In this document: piece by piece, positions 40,634 to 50,527 of the stretch
How the letters are laid out: every line of letters starts with the position of its first letter
Numbering within the stretch: the stretch's first letter is position 1
Assembly (NCBI RefSeq): GCF_019977335.1
Contig: NZ_AP024653.1
Location: 2,728,001 to 2,792,000 of the forward strand
Length of the DNA: 64,000 nt
Source of the DNA: Arthrobacter sp. NicSoilB4
GTDB lineage: Bacteria; Actinomycetota; Actinomycetes; Actinomycetales; Micrococcaceae
Direction of reading: 5' to 3'
Made by a program: the position numbers and the translations under genes
The notes under the pieces: generated by a model
What the model was told of the DNA's origin: nothing
The model's input: only the letters and a program-made list of their open reading frames with translations
Database searches by the model: none

Positions 40634-42355
40634 CTAGCCCGGGTAGGACGGATCGATCGGTCCCTTGAGCTGCGGGGACCATCCGTTGCCGATCCGCTGG
40701 AAGATCCCTTCCGTTGACTGGGCGAAGATTTCCTCCCCGCCGTTGCCCGCGCTGAGCGCCGTCAGTCCGGGCCAGGGCGCCAGCTTCTGCGGCTGGGATG
40801 CGGTGAGGAAGAGCAGCTCGGGAGTGACGGCGTCGCTTGGCGAGCCCTTCATCACGGCCACCGTAGAGTCGTCCACCCACACGCCCTGGTCCGGGTCGTT
40901 CGTCGCGAGCAGGGTCATCGGCACGGTCAGGTCCTTGGGCGTTCCGTCCGCTGCCCGGACGATGCCGCTCACCTGGACCTTCGTTTTGCCGTTCTGCTCC
41001 GTGATGACGAGGGCGCGGGTGCCTTCGCGTGAGACCTTGAATTCCTTGACCGTCCTTCCGGAAAGCCACGCCGGCGACAACGTCACGCTGGGCACGCTGG
41101 CGCCTTCGGCCACCCCTGCGGGCCGGTGCGCGATCATTTCCGTCGCGCCGTTGGCGCCCGGACCGGCCGTCCAGACCCAGTCGTACCGGTCGAAGGAGGG
41201 CCTGGTCAGGGTGGCGCGGGTGGTCAGGGACCTGGCGGGCTGGCCGGGCACGATGGAGTACAGCGTGCCGCGTGCGGCGTTGAGGAAGGCCGCCGATTGC
41301 GAGACGGGAGACTCCGCCGGTGCCCGCGGCGACAGTGCCGAGACGGACTGGATGTCCGGAAGCGGCGAGATCCTGTTGTTCTCATACCGGACCAGATCGT
41401 TGTTGCTCACGGCGATCTGGCGGGCCGGGACGTTCTTGTCCCGGATCGGCGGGAGGACCGAACCGTTGTCTTCCACCCGCACCAGGTCCTGGTTGGCCCG
41501 CAGCTCGACGTTGATGACATCGGGCTGGCTGCGGAAGGTGAGGGCAAGCTGGGTCTGCATCCGCAGCCGGTCCTCGTTGGAAGCCTCGACAAGATCCTTC
41601 GCCGTGAGGTCCACCTGCGCTGCGCCGGAGACCACCGGGACCGACTCGCGGGCAAGCTTGATGCCGGAGGGGAAGGCGCTGACGACGGCGCCCTTGAGAT
41701 ACGGCGCCGGGCCTCCGAGCAGTGCGCTGGTCATGGCCTTGACGGTCTTTTTCTTGATGAACCAGCGGACGTCGGGCACGGCGTAGGTGAACGTGGGGTC
41801 ATAGAAATAGATCGGATAGGCGCCGTAAATGACCTTGAACGTCTCCTCCGGGATCGCCGTGCCGTCCGGGAGCTCCGCAATCCGCCATTCACCGTCCACC
41901 TGGGTCAGTGTGGCGGGAATGTTCTCCTTGGTTCCCTCCGGTAGCTGGGTCGCTACCCCGTCCGCGTCGACGGAGTACGACAGGTCAAGTTCGTAGTTGA
42001 AGACGTTTTCGACGCCGGTCGGCACCACGCGCGCGGCACGGAAGACGAGCACGCGCTGGTCAGGTTTCCAGGTCACGGACGACGCCTGGGTCAGGTACTG
42101 GCGTGCCACCGCGTAGTCGTCCTCGTAGCCGCTGCCGGCGAGGTAGAAGTCTTCGATCACCGCTTCCGGCCCGGCGCCCTCACGGGGCGCGGACGGGAAA
42201 AACACGGGGGCATTGTTGGGGTTCCCGGCGCTCTCGTCAGTACTCTTTCCCACCGGCCCCGAGCGCGGGATCTGCGCGCAGGACGTCAGCAGGAACAGCA
42301 GCACAGCCAGCAGCGCTGCTGCGGCACGGGTGGCCTTCCCGGTGGCACCGCTCAT
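40634..42355 (-). CDS. lpqB: Lipoprotein LpqB
   Basis: The 573-residue lipoprotein has a signal peptide and lipobox LTSC with the lipidated C26. A GerMN-like domain follows, then a beta-propeller-like C-terminal half ending in [13 protein letters not shown]. LpqB interacts with the extracytoplasmic domain of MtrB and tunes MtrA phosphorylation in mycobacteria. Its start overlaps the mtrB stop codon by 4 bp, preserving the mtrA-mtrB-lpqB order. Confidence 0.93.
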   Translation of the reverse strand: MSGATGKATRAAAALLAVLLFLLTSCAQIPRSGPVGKSTDESAGNPNNAPVFFPSAPREGAGPEAVIEDFYLAGSGYEDDYAVARQYLTQASSVTWKPDQRVLVFRAARVVPTGVENVFNYELDLSYSVDADGVATQLPEGTKENIPATLTQVDGEWRIAELPDGTAIPEETFKVIYGAYPIYFYDPTFTYAVPDVRWFIKKKTVKAMTSALLGGPAPYLKGAVVSAFPSGIKLARESVPVVSGAAQVDLTAKDLVEASNEDRLRMQTQLALTFRSQPDVINVELRANQDLVRVEDNGSVLPPIRDKNVPARQIAVSNNDLVRYENNRISPLPDIQSVSALSPRAPAESPVSQSAAFLNAARGTLYSIVPGQPARSLTTRATLTRPSFDRYDWVWTAGPGANGATEMIAHRPAGVAEGASVPSVTLSPAWLSGRTVKEFKVSREGTRALVITEQNGKTKVQVSGIVRAADGTPKDLTVPMTLLATNDPDQGVWVDDSTVAVMKGSPSDAVTPELLFLTASQPQKLAPWPGLTALSAGNGGEEIFAQSTEGIFQRIGNGWSPQLKGPIDPSYPG

Positions 42356-44565
42356 GACCCCTCCTTCGTTCCGGTTCCAGTTGTGCCGGTTCGCGCCGTT
42401 CCGGGGTTATTGGTTCCGGTACCTGCCCTGCCTGCGCCGTCGCCGGCGGCTTCGGCGCGCGGGGCCGGCGAGGGGTCCAGCAGCAGCATGGTCCGTTCGC
42501 TTCCCGCGCCGTGAAGTCCGACGTCGACCGGTTCCAGCTGGAGGGGCGACTTCGTGATGGCGTCCCCCTGGCGCAGCGGGAGGGTGAGGCGGAAGTTGGC
42601 GCCGCTGCCCTTCCTGCCCCACGCCTGGAGCCAGCCGTTGTGCAGCTTTGTGTCCTCGGCGGCGATGGACAGTCCTAGGCCGCTGCCGCCCGTAGTGCGC
42701 GCCCGGGCCGGATCGGCGCGCCAGAACCGGTCGAACACCCGTGCTGCTTCCGCGGGGGTCATGCCGATGCCGTGGTCGCGGACTGCGACGGCCACGGCAT
42801 TGCCGTTGGCGGCCACGGAAATGTTCACCGGGCGGCCCTCGCCGTGTTCCAGGGCGTTCAGGATGAGATTACGCAGGATCCGGTCGATCCGGCGGTCGTC
42901 CATATCCACGATGATGCTGTCCTGCGGCGCGTTGAGGGTGACGGCGGAGCCGTACTCGGCGGCCACCGGGGCAACACCTTCCATCACATGCGAAACGAGC
43001 TGCACGACGTCGCCCGGTTCGGCGTCGAGCGTGGCAACACCGGCGTCGAAGCGGGAGATCTCCAGCAGGTCGGCCAGCAGGGACTGGAAACGCTCCACCT
43101 GGTTGTAGAGCAACTCCGCGGAGCGTTTGTTGATCGGGTCGAAGTCCTCGCGCGCGTCGTAGAGGACTTCGGCGGCCATCCGCACGGTCGTGAGCGGAGT
43201 ACGCAGCTCATGGGAGACGTCGGAGACGAACCGCTGCTGCATCTGGGACAGGGTGGCGAGCTGGGTGATCTGTTCCTGGAGGCTGGCGGCCATATGGTTG
43301 AACGAGGCCCCGAGCCGGGCCACCTCGTCCTCGCCCTTGACCACCATGCGTTCCTGCAACTGCCCCGCGGCGAGCTTCTCGGAGACGAGCGCGGCGTGGC
43401 TGACGGGACTGACGACATTCCGGGTCACGTACCAGGCCACTGCGCCGATCAGCAGCGCCAGCACCGCGCCGCCGGCCAGCAGCACGTTCTGGATCTCGTC
43501 GAGGGTCTTTTGTGCTGTATTGAGGTCATAGATCAGGTAGAGCTCGTAGACCGTGCCATTGAAGGTGACCTTGTTGCCGACGGCAATTCCGGGCCGGTCC
43601 TCGGTACCCACCGGGAACTCCGTGGAAGCCCAGAACTGGTCCTTGCCGGAATCCTGCACGGCCTTGCGCAGTTCGGGAGGAATGACGCTGATGGTGAGCT
43701 GGTCCGAGGCGCGTGATTCCACCCAGCGGTTGCGGGGTTTGGTCTGTTCCGGCATCGCCTCAAACACATAGCGCCGCTGAATCACCGAACCACGGCCCTC
43801 GACCGCGTTCAGGGTGTCGTAGACGAGCGTAATGACGCTCGACTGATCGGTGACCTGGGCGCCGTCGAACGTGTCCTGGACCTGTTTGACGTTGTAGCGC
43901 GTCTCCGACTCGGCCTGGGCGAGCCGTTCCTGGAAGAGGTTGTTGGCGATCTGGTTCGACAGGTACGCGCCAACGGCAGCGAAGGACATGATGGCCAGCA
44001 TGAGCGTCGTCAGCACGGTCCGGAACTGCATCGACCGCCGCCATTTGCTGTGCAGCAAGCGGAGCAGGTAGCGGATGCCGGGAAGCAGGCGGGTGGCCCC
44101 CATCCGGACCAGCCTCGCCACACGCACACCCACAATCCGGGCGCGCTTCACCCAGATCCTGGTCCGGAAACCGACGGCATGCCAGCCGGCGGCCGGACCG
44201 CCGTGGTGGCGGGCGGTACCGGGTTCGAACGTTCCGGTGCCGGCTGCATCGTGTTCGGCCAGGCCGGGTTCGGCCAGGCCGGGTTCTACCATGCCGGGTT
44301 CGACGGCGGGCCGCTTCGGCGGGGCCGCCGCAGGGCTGCCGGCACCAGGCGTGTCCGAAGCAGGTGTGTCCGAAGCAGGCGTGTCAGAAGCAGGCGAATC
44401 AGAAGCAGGCGCGTCGGAGGCGGGAGCGGTCAGGCCCGGCTCGCGGAGATCAACTGATGTGCGGGCAGCATTTTTCGGGGCGGCCCCTTCAGCGGGGGCG
44501 CCCACCGGACCGGTTCCGGGGCGGCCGTCCGACGGTTCAGGAACCTGCTTTGTAGCCGACACCAC
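42352..44565 (-). CDS. mtrB: Sensor histidine kinase MtrB with a long repetitive N-terminus
   Basis: The kinase has two membrane helices (about 180-205 and 360-380) around an extracytoplasmic sensor, then HAMP. The dimerisation block [17 protein letters not shown] has its phosphorylated histidine near residue 452, and an ATPase domain with [14 protein letters not shown] follows. From the GTG at 44565 the product has 737 residues, with about 150 extra N-terminal residues of pentapeptide repeats. A later start that removes them is possible. The GTG overlaps mtrA by 29 bp. MtrAB senses envelope state and controls septum and wall hydrolase genes. Confidence 0.9.
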   Translation of the reverse strand: MVSATKQVPEPSDGRPGTGPVGAPAEGAAPKNAARTSVDLREPGLTAPASDAPASDSPASDTPASDTPASDTPGAGSPAAAPPKRPAVEPGMVEPGLAEPGLAEHDAAGTGTFEPGTARHHGGPAAGWHAVGFRTRIWVKRARIVGVRVARLVRMGATRLLPGIRYLLRLLHSKWRRSMQFRTVLTTLMLAIMSFAAVGAYLSNQIANNLFQERLAQAESETRYNVKQVQDTFDGAQVTDQSSVITLVYDTLNAVEGRGSVIQRRYVFEAMPEQTKPRNRWVESRASDQLTISVIPPELRKAVQDSGKDQFWASTEFPVGTEDRPGIAVGNKVTFNGTVYELYLIYDLNTAQKTLDEIQNVLLAGGAVLALLIGAVAWYVTRNVVSPVSHAALVSEKLAAGQLQERMVVKGEDEVARLGASFNHMAASLQEQITQLATLSQMQQRFVSDVSHELRTPLTTVRMAAEVLYDAREDFDPINKRSAELLYNQVERFQSLLADLLEISRFDAGVATLDAEPGDVVQLVSHVMEGVAPVAAEYGSAVTLNAPQDSIIVDMDDRRIDRILRNLILNALEHGEGRPVNISVAANGNAVAVAVRDHGIGMTPAEAARVFDRFWRADPARARTTGGSGLGLSIAAEDTKLHNGWLQAWGRKGSGANFRLTLPLRQGDAITKSPLQLEPVDVGLHGAGSERTMLLLDPSPAPRAEAAGDGAGRAGTGTNNPGTARTGTTGTGTKEGS
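44253..44297 (-). repeat. 15-bp tandem repeats in the mtrB N-terminal region (first array)
   Basis: Three 15-base copies of a GTTCGGCCAGGCCGG-like unit (plus-strand reading) lie in frame with mtrB and encode [10 protein letters not shown]-type pentapeptides. A fourth, poorly conserved copy follows to about 44312. Confidence 0.75.
44351..44425 (-). repeat. 15-bp tandem repeats in the mtrB N-terminal region (second array)
   Basis: Five 15-base copies of a GTGTCCGAAGCAGGC-like unit (plus-strand reading) encode [10 protein letters not shown] pentapeptides. Copy divergence increases toward the right end. The period of 15 keeps the frame open regardless of copy number. Confidence 0.85.
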
Positions 44566-45211
44566 GGACCGTCAATACAACTTCGGGGGCTTCCGGGTCA
44601 CGTTCGATTTTTGACCTCAGCCGCTGGACGTGGACGTTGACCAGCCGCGTGTCGGCGGCGTGCCGGTAGCCCCAGACCTGCTCCAGGAGGAGCTCCCGGG
44701 TGAAGACCTGCCAGGGTTTGCGGGCCAGTGCCACCAGCAGGTCGAATTCCAGCGGAGTCAGCGAGATGCGCTCGGTGCCGCGGCTGACAAGGTGTCCGGC
44801 AACGTCGATCGTGACGTCCGCGATGCGCAGCGTCTCCGGGGCCTTCTGGTCGCCGGGCCGGAGCCTGGCCCGGACCCGGGCGACGAGCTCGGCCGGTTTA
44901 AACGGCTTCGGGACGTAGTCATCGGCGCCGGACTCAAGGCCACGGACCACGTCGGAGGTGTCCGCTTTGGCGGTGAGCATCACGATTGGCACGTCGGATT
45001 CGGCGCGGATCTGGCGGCAGACTTCAATGCCGTCGATGCCCGGGAGCATAAGATCGAGCAGCACGAGGTCTGGCTTGGCGGAGCGGAACACTTCCAGTGC
45101 CTTCCCGCCGTCAGCGCAGAAAACAGGCTCAAACCCGTCATTGCGCAGCACAATACCGATCATCTCGGCCAGAGCCTCGTCATCGTCCACTACCAGAATG
45201 CGTGCCTTCAT
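44537..45211 (-). CDS. mtrA: Response regulator MtrA
   Basis: From the ATG at 45211 the 224-residue protein has a receiver domain (VVDDD at 8-12, phosphorylated D53 in LLDLMLPG, conserved lysine in VPKPFKP). Its OmpR-type winged-helix domain carries the LTPLEFDLL and VNVHVQRLRSKIE segments. AGGGG lies about ten bases upstream. It is the first gene of mtrA-mtrB-lpqB and is probably essential. The 45212-45388 stretch between it and the divergent DUF4166 gene should hold its promoter; I see no convincing -35/-10 pair there. Confidence 0.96.
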   Translation of the reverse strand: MKARILVVDDDEALAEMIGIVLRNDGFEPVFCADGGKALEVFRSAKPDLVLLDLMLPGIDGIEVCRQIRAESDVPIVMLTAKADTSDVVRGLESGADDYVPKPFKPAELVARVRARLRPGDQKAPETLRIADVTIDVAGHLVSRGTERISLTPLEFDLLVALARKPWQVFTRELLLEQVWGYRHAADTRLVNVHVQRLRSKIERDPEAPEVVLTVRGVGYKAGS

Positions 45212-45388
45212 ATGTATATATTCCCCTATTGAAATGGCTTTGTCGTATTCGGCGGCGCCCGGGCATGGCGCCGCCGGCGCCCGGACCACGCTTCGACACC
45301 GCCGTCGGGGTGTTGTGACAAACCTCCGTCCGTGCCGCAGGCTATGGACAGGACACCACGCAACAGGCCAGGAACCTAGGAGGACTTT

Positions 45389-46102
45389 GTGAGCACGCCT
45401 ATCTACGAGCTTGCACTCGGCGCGGACTTTGCGCGGCTGCAGCCTGAGCTGCAGGAGTATTTCTCACTCACTCCCGGATCCGGCCACTACGGCGTCGGCG
45501 AGGGCGTGTTCGAGGTGGTCGGCTGCCGGCAGGCCTGGCTGCGACCGCTGCTGCGCCTCGCCGCGGGAGAGGAATCCTTCTTCCCGGAATACGGTGAAGG
45601 CATCCGCTTCCGGATCGAGAACCATGCCCACCTGGACCCGTTCGGGCGGTCCAGCCTCACCGCCCGGCGTGAGATCTTCTTCCCGGACACCACCCGGTTG
45701 TTCCACGACACCACCAGCTTCGATGGCTCCGGCAGCCGGCACGGCCTGGTGGACTATGTCGGGCGGTACAGGCGGCTCGTAACGGACCTTAACCTCGGGG
45801 TCACTGCCGGGGGCAGGCTGCGCGGGGTTTCGGAGGCCTCGCGGCTGTTCCTCGGACCGCTCCGGATTCCGTTGCCGGCCGCCCTTGATGCCAAGGCCTA
45901 TGCCGAACAGTGGTGGGCTCCGGAGGAGGGCACCACCGGAAAGCACAGGATCCAGGTGAAGGTGATCCAGCCGCAGCTGGGGCTGGTCCTCGTCTACGCC
46001 GGGCACTTCGACTACCGGCTGGAACCGTACCCCGGCGGCCTGTCAGCTCCGGGGTATCTTCCGGACCGTGCCCAGCCGGACCGCTGGGAAGCCCGCAGCT
46101 GA
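45389..46102 (+). CDS. DUF4166 protein
   Basis: A 237-residue soluble protein whose whole length fits DUF4166, with IYELALGADFARLQPELQEYF at the N-terminus and a central IRFRIENHAHLDPFGRSS segment. The GTG start is preceded by AGGAGG at ideal spacing, so it is probably well translated. Function is unknown. It is divergent from mtrA and converges with the MetE-like gene 30 bp away. Confidence 0.8.
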   Translation: MSTPIYELALGADFARLQPELQEYFSLTPGSGHYGVGEGVFEVVGCRQAWLRPLLRLAAGEESFFPEYGEGIRFRIENHAHLDPFGRSSLTARREIFFPDTTRLFHDTTSFDGSGSRHGLVDYVGRYRRLVTDLNLGVTAGGRLRGVSEASRLFLGPLRIPLPAALDAKAYAEQWWAPEEGTTGKHRIQVKVIQPQLGLVLVYAGHFDYRLEPYPGGLSAPGYLPDRAQPDRWEARS

Positions 46103-46132
46103 GCGCAATCCCGCAGCGGCACCGCCCCTGAG

Positions 46133-47176
46133 CTAGCCGAGCGCGAGCTGGTTGAGGCCATCAGCGACCTGGGTCAGCCGTCCCAGCACCGCCGTGGCGG
46201 ACGACGGAGAATGCCTGGACAGCCCCTCCGACGGCGTGACCCGCAAGGCGCCGAGGGTCGACGCCGGCAGGCCCAGCTGGCGCCACGGCCGCCAGACCGT
46301 CTCCACGACGTCGGCCACGCGGGGCAGCGCCGCGGCAGGGTTGGCCACGTCGAGCGCGCCGGCCCACAGCCGTTTGCCCGCCTCCACCGCGCCGGCGAGC
46401 TGTTCCCACTGCCTGGACGTAAGCGCACGCAGGGGCACGGCGATCCCGTCTGCGCCGGCCGCCAAAATCCGGTCGAAGGGCGCCTCGACTTCCGGAACGG
46501 AGACCACCACCTCGACGGCGCCGGCCGCCCGCAGGGCGTCGATGACCAGCTGCCAGGCGTCGGTGGCTTCCCTGCCCGGCACCGAGCGAAGGGTCCGGTA
46601 CCCGCTGGACGTGGGAATGGTCCCGGCCAGCACCGAGGCGATCTCCGGCTCGTCGATCTGGACCACGATCCGGGCCCCGGGGGCCGCTGCAGCAACGCGG
46701 CTGAGGTAGCCGCCGGCGCCGGCCGCCAGCGAGGCAGCGAGGTCCCGGCGGGCACCATGGTCGATCAGGGCACGCTCGCCGTTGTGCAGGTGCAGGCCCG
46801 CGGCGAGGCTGAGCGGGCCGCGCAGCTGGACCTTGATGTCCTGCGCCGGCGTGTCCTCGGCGCCGATCACGTCGGCGAGGATGTTGATGTCGGTGGACAG
46901 GGCGGAACGCGCCCGCCTGAAGTCCTTGCCGGGGCGGTCCACGATCCGCCAGCCGTAGGGCTGGACGTCCACGGAAAGGTCCACCAACAGGGAGGCTGTC
47001 CGGCCGAGCGCGTCGGAGCCGACGCCCCGGTCCGGCAATTCGGCCAGGAAAGGCAGGTGCGGGCTGCCCAGCTCGCCACGGATAATGCGCGCGGCCTCTA
47101 GGGGGTCCTCGCCGGGCCAGGTGCCCAGCGCGGTGGCGGTGACCTGTTCCGGCTGTACTGAATGTGGTCCGGCCAC
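46133..47176 (-). CDS. MetE-like barrel protein lacking zinc-binding cysteines
   Basis: The 347-residue protein has the UROD/MetE-like barrel pattern: GPLSLAAGLHL, IVVQIDEPEIASVL, and LRVTPSEGLSRHS near the C-terminus. It is commonly annotated as methionine synthase in actinobacteria (Rv3015c-like). However, the whole protein contains no cysteine. Where cobalamin-independent methionine synthases have a zinc-binding cysteine in the PDCGL block, this one reads TPSEGL. Canonical zinc-dependent homocysteine activation is therefore unlikely. It begins 2 bp after the chorismate mutase gene, so the two are probably co-translated. Function is open. Confidence 0.75.
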   Translation of the reverse strand: MAGPHSVQPEQVTATALGTWPGEDPLEAARIIRGELGSPHLPFLAELPDRGVGSDALGRTASLLVDLSVDVQPYGWRIVDRPGKDFRRARSALSTDINILADVIGAEDTPAQDIKVQLRGPLSLAAGLHLHNGERALIDHGARRDLAASLAAGAGGYLSRVAAAAPGARIVVQIDEPEIASVLAGTIPTSSGYRTLRSVPGREATDAWQLVIDALRAAGAVEVVVSVPEVEAPFDRILAAGADGIAVPLRALTSRQWEQLAGAVEAGKRLWAGALDVANPAAALPRVADVVETVWRPWRQLGLPASTLGALRVTPSEGLSRHSPSSATAVLGRLTQVADGLNQLALG

Positions 47177-47178
47177 GG

Positions 47179-47646
47179 CTAGGCGGTGGCGGAGACGGTC
47201 GGGCCGGCGGCGCCGGGTACTTCGCCGGCGGTCAGCGGGCGCACGGAATTGGTGGCCTGGGGATCTGTGGCCAGCGCCGCTTCGTGGTCCTCGGCAATAG
47301 CCTCGTGGTGCCGGATGACCTCGCCGATGATGAAGTTGAGGAACTTCTCGGCGAAGGCCGGATCCAGGTGGGCCTCCGCGGCAAGGCGTCGCAGCCGCGC
47401 GATCTGGGCCGTTTCGCGGCCGGGGTCCCCGGCGGGAAGTTTGTGGGTTGCTTTCAGGAATCCGACCTTCTGGGTGGCCTTGAAGCGCTCGGCGAGCAGG
47501 AAGACGAGGGTGGCATCGATGTTGTCGATGCTTGAGCGGATCGACAACAGCTCCGCCATCACCGCCGGGTCCACCTGACCGGCCAGCGAGCTGGCCCCGG
47601 GGTCATAGGCATCGGCGTCTGGGTGGGTCTGGTTCTGCTCGGTCAT
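47179..47646 (-). CDS. Chorismate mutase (AroQ type)
   Basis: A 155-residue protein with an AroQ helical core, LLSIRSSIDNIDATLVFLLAERFKATQKVGFLKA, that supplies the arginine and lysine residues for chorismate binding. A second helix IARLRRLAAEAHLDPAFAEKFLNFIIGEVIRHHE follows. There is no secretion signal, so it is cytoplasmic and feeds phenylalanine and tyrosine synthesis. About 37 N-terminal residues are disordered. It is followed by the MetE-like gene with a 2-bp gap. Confidence 0.88.
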   Translation of the reverse strand: MTEQNQTHPDADAYDPGASSLAGQVDPAVMAELLSIRSSIDNIDATLVFLLAERFKATQKVGFLKATHKLPAGDPGRETAQIARLRRLAAEAHLDPAFAEKFLNFIIGEVIRHHEAIAEDHEAALATDPQATNSVRPLTAGEVPGAAGPTVSATA

Positions 47647-47748
47647 TGCTCCAGTCTAGGGGCACCGGCGCTAATCACTTCTGCTGTTAAGCGCTGCCGG
47701 CAGGACGCCGCGCTGCCCCATTCCGGCGCATTCCGCCGCACGAATGGG

Positions 47749-47780
47749 CATGCCCACCGTTCGGCTGAACGGTGGGCATG
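47749..47780. terminator. 14-bp hairpin downstream of the oligopeptide transporter operon
   Basis: CATGCCCACCGTTC and GAACGGTGGGCATG form a perfect stem with a four-base loop, 26 bases after the ABC ATPase stop codon. It also lies upstream of chorismate mutase. No T-tract follows on the minus strand. It most likely ends the transporter transcript. Confidence 0.7.
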
Positions 47781-47805
47781 TCCCTAACGTGTGCTCCTCA
47801 TCAGG

Positions 47806-49509
47806 CTAGCTGTGAAGCACTTCGCGGAAGGCCTCGCGGCGGCGGGCCTGCTCGTCCGGGTCCGGGACCGGCAGGGACGCTATGAGTTTCTTCGTGTAGG
47901 CGTGCTGCGGGTTGCCCATCACCTGGGTGCCCATTCCCTGTTCGACCATCTTGCCCTTGTAGAGCACACCGACCCAGGGCGAGAGGATGTCCACCACGGC
48001 GAGGTCATGGCTGATGAACAGGGCCGCGAACCCAAACTCGCGCTGGATCTCCTTGAAGAGCTCCAGCACCACGGCCTGCACGGACACATCCAGCGCCGAC
48101 GTCGGCTCATCAGCGATGAGCAGCTTCGGGTTCAGGATGAGCGCCCGCGCCAGGGAGGCGCGCTGCCGCTGGCCGCCGGAGAGTTCGTGCGGGAACCGGT
48201 CAGCGTACGACGCCGGCAGCTGCACTGACTCAAGCAGCTCGCCAACGCGCTTGCGTGCCTCCGCCGGGGTCGGGTTGCCGTGGATGATGAGCGGCTCGGC
48301 GACGCAGTCGCCGATGGTCAACTGCGGGTTGAAGGATGCCGCCGGGTCCTGGAACACGAAGCCGATCTCCTTGCGGAGCGGTTTGAACGTGCGCTCCTTG
48401 AAGTTCAGCATTTCGTAGCCCAGCACCTTGAGGCTGCCGCCCGTGGTCCGGTTGAGGCCGGCGATGGCCCGGCCGATCGTGGTCTTGCCGGAACCCGACT
48501 CCCCCACGAGTCCGAAGACTTCGCCTTCGGAAACCGTGAAGCTGACGCCATCCACCGCCTTGAAGGCCGGAGCACCCAGCCGTCCTGGGTACTCAATGGT
48601 GAGGTTCTTGGCCTCGACCAGCACCTTCCCGCCCTGGTGCGCGCGCTCCGTCATGCCTTCGGACGCGGAGTTGCGGCCGAGGTGCGGGACGGCGGCGAGG
48701 AGCTTCTTGGTGTACTCCTCCCGGGGCTGGGCGAACAGCACCCGTGATGGAGCTTCCTCCACGACGTCGCCCTGGTACATGACCACCACGCGGTCAGCGA
48801 GGTCGGCGACAACGCCCATGTTGTGCGTGATCAGCACGATGGACGTACCGAACTTGTCCCGCAGGTCCCGCAGCAGCTCCAGGATTTCCGCCTGGACGGT
48901 GACGTCCAGGGCGGTGGTCGGCTCGTCGGCCACGATCAGGCCCGGGTTCAGGGCCAGCGCGGCGGCAATGACGACGCGCTGCTTCTGCCCGCCCGAGAAC
49001 TGGTGCGGGTAGTAGTTGACCCGGGTGTCCGGGTCCGGGATGCCCACCTTCCGGAGGGCTTCGATGGCCCGTGCCTTGGCCTCCTTGGCCGAGATCTTCT
49101 TGCCGCTGCCGGTGTCCGCATGCGCGCGGATGCCCTCGGCTATCTGCCAGCCAACGGTGTACACGGGGTTGAGGGCCGTGGACGGTTCCTGGAACACCAT
49201 GGCGACGTCGCGGCCGCGGATCTGCCGCAGCTTGGCGGCGCTGACGCTGATGACGTTGTTGCCGTTGATCAGGACGGCGCCCTGGCTGGTTGCCGTTTCC
49301 GGCAGCAGCCCCAGGATGGTCTTGGCGGTCACGGTCTTGCCGGATCCGGATTCGCCAACGATGGCGACAACCTCGCCGGGATTGACTTCGAGGCTGACGT
49401 CCTTGACGGCGTAGACATCGCCGGCATCGGTCGCGAAGGTGACCTTGAGGTTCTCGATGTCCAGGACGGGGCCGGAGCCGCGGCCCGGCCGGTCGATGTT
49501 CGTGGTCAT
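47806..49509 (-). CDS. Oligopeptide ABC transporter, fused double ATPase (DppD-DppF)
   Basis: The 567-residue protein has two complete ATPase domains, each with Walker A GESGSGKT (near residues 52 and 330), an SGGQ signature (FSGGQKQRV and LSGGQRQRA) and Walker B. The fusion replaces separate OppD and OppF proteins and is common in actinobacteria. It energises uptake with the two permeases encoded upstream. The start overlaps the DppC-like stop codon by 4 bp. Confidence 0.95.
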   Translation of the reverse strand: MTTNIDRPGRGSGPVLDIENLKVTFATDAGDVYAVKDVSLEVNPGEVVAIVGESGSGKTVTAKTILGLLPETATSQGAVLINGNNVISVSAAKLRQIRGRDVAMVFQEPSTALNPVYTVGWQIAEGIRAHADTGSGKKISAKEAKARAIEALRKVGIPDPDTRVNYYPHQFSGGQKQRVVIAAALALNPGLIVADEPTTALDVTVQAEILELLRDLRDKFGTSIVLITHNMGVVADLADRVVVMYQGDVVEEAPSRVLFAQPREEYTKKLLAAVPHLGRNSASEGMTERAHQGGKVLVEAKNLTIEYPGRLGAPAFKAVDGVSFTVSEGEVFGLVGESGSGKTTIGRAIAGLNRTTGGSLKVLGYEMLNFKERTFKPLRKEIGFVFQDPAASFNPQLTIGDCVAEPLIIHGNPTPAEARKRVGELLESVQLPASYADRFPHELSGGQRQRASLARALILNPKLLIADEPTSALDVSVQAVVLELFKEIQREFGFAALFISHDLAVVDILSPWVGVLYKGKMVEQGMGTQVMGNPQHAYTKKLIASLPVPDPDEQARRREAFREVLHS

Positions 49510-50525
49510 GGCATTCTCGATTCTGATTCAAGGGCGGCCTGCGCGCCGGCGGTCGAGTCCGGGCCTCCGGCGGGGCTCTTACCGCCGGACTTCCTGCGGC
49601 CCCTGAGCCGTGGATCGTTGAGGTCGTTGATGCTCTCGCCGACGAGTGTCAGCCCAAGCACGGTGAGGACGATTGCCGTACCGGGGTAGATACCGGTCCA
49701 CCAGATGCCCGAGGAGGCGTCATTAATGGCCTTGTTCAGGTCGAAGCCCCACTCGGCGGCGGAGGTCGGTTCGATGCCGAACCCCAGGAAGCCGAGGCCT
49801 GCCAGGGTCAGGATCGCTTCGGAGGCGTTCAGCGTGAAAATCAGCGGCAGCGTGCGGGTTGCATTCTTGAAGATGTGGCGGCCCATGATGCGGAAGCTTG
49901 AGGCGCCCACCACCTTGGCCGATTCGACGTAGGGCTCGGCCTTGAGTCGGATCGTCTCGGCACGGATCACGCGGAAGTACTGCGGGACGAACACCACCGA
50001 GATGGCGATGGAGCAGGCAACAATGCCGCCCCAGAAACTGGACTGGCCGTGGCTGATGACGATGGACATCACGATGGCCAGGAGGAGCGACGGGAAAGCG
50101 TAGATCGCATCGGCGATCACCACCAGCACCCGGTCCAGCCAGCCGCCGAAGTAGCCGCTGACGAGGCCGAGGGCTACGCCGAGGAAGATCGACATGGCCA
50201 CAGCGACGATGATGATGATTGCGGCGGTCTGGGCGCCCCAGATCACGCGGGAAAAGACGTCGTAGCCGCTCACCGTGGTGCCCCAGATGTGGGCCGGGCT
50301 GGGGGGCTGCTGGGCCGGGAAGGTACCCGCCGCGTCGCTGATCTGGGCGAAGCCGTAGGGCGCGATAAATGGCGCAAACACTGCCGTCAGCAGGAAGATG
50401 ACGGTCAGCACCAGGCCGGTGACGAGCATGCCGCGCTGCAGCCCGACGCTGGTCCGGAAGTGCGAGATCACCGGCAGCCGGTAGACGAGGGGCTGTTTGC
50501 GCCCGCTTACTGTGGTTGCATTCAT
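49506..50525 (-). CDS. Oligopeptide ABC transporter permease (DppC-like)
   Basis: I choose the ATG at 50525, which has GAGGT upstream and lies 2 bp after the DppB-like stop. A longer frame to 50684 would overlap DppB with low-complexity residues. The 339-residue protein has an N-terminal cytoplasmic segment, about six helices and the permease loop EAxxxxA near VESAKVVGASSFRIMGRHIFKN, which contacts the ATPase. A proline and glycine-rich C-terminus follows GESINDLNDPRLRGRRK. Confidence 0.93.
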   Translation of the reverse strand: MNATTVSGRKQPLVYRLPVISHFRTSVGLQRGMLVTGLVLTVIFLLTAVFAPFIAPYGFAQISDAAGTFPAQQPPSPAHIWGTTVSGYDVFSRVIWGAQTAAIIIIVAVAMSIFLGVALGLVSGYFGGWLDRVLVVIADAIYAFPSLLLAIVMSIVISHGQSSFWGGIVACSIAISVVFVPQYFRVIRAETIRLKAEPYVESAKVVGASSFRIMGRHIFKNATRTLPLIFTLNASEAILTLAGLGFLGFGIEPTSAAEWGFDLNKAINDASSGIWWTGIYPGTAIVLTVLGLTLVGESINDLNDPRLRGRRKSGGKSPAGGPDSTAGAQAALESESRMP

Positions 50526-50527
50526 GG

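Noticed and set aside
44253..44425. The mtrB repeats as a CRISPR-like array
   Set aside because: The units are contiguous 15-base in-frame repeats without spacers.
45212..45388. A MtrA autoregulatory site
   Set aside because: I found no clear direct repeats of the MtrA type in this stretch, so nothing was annotated.
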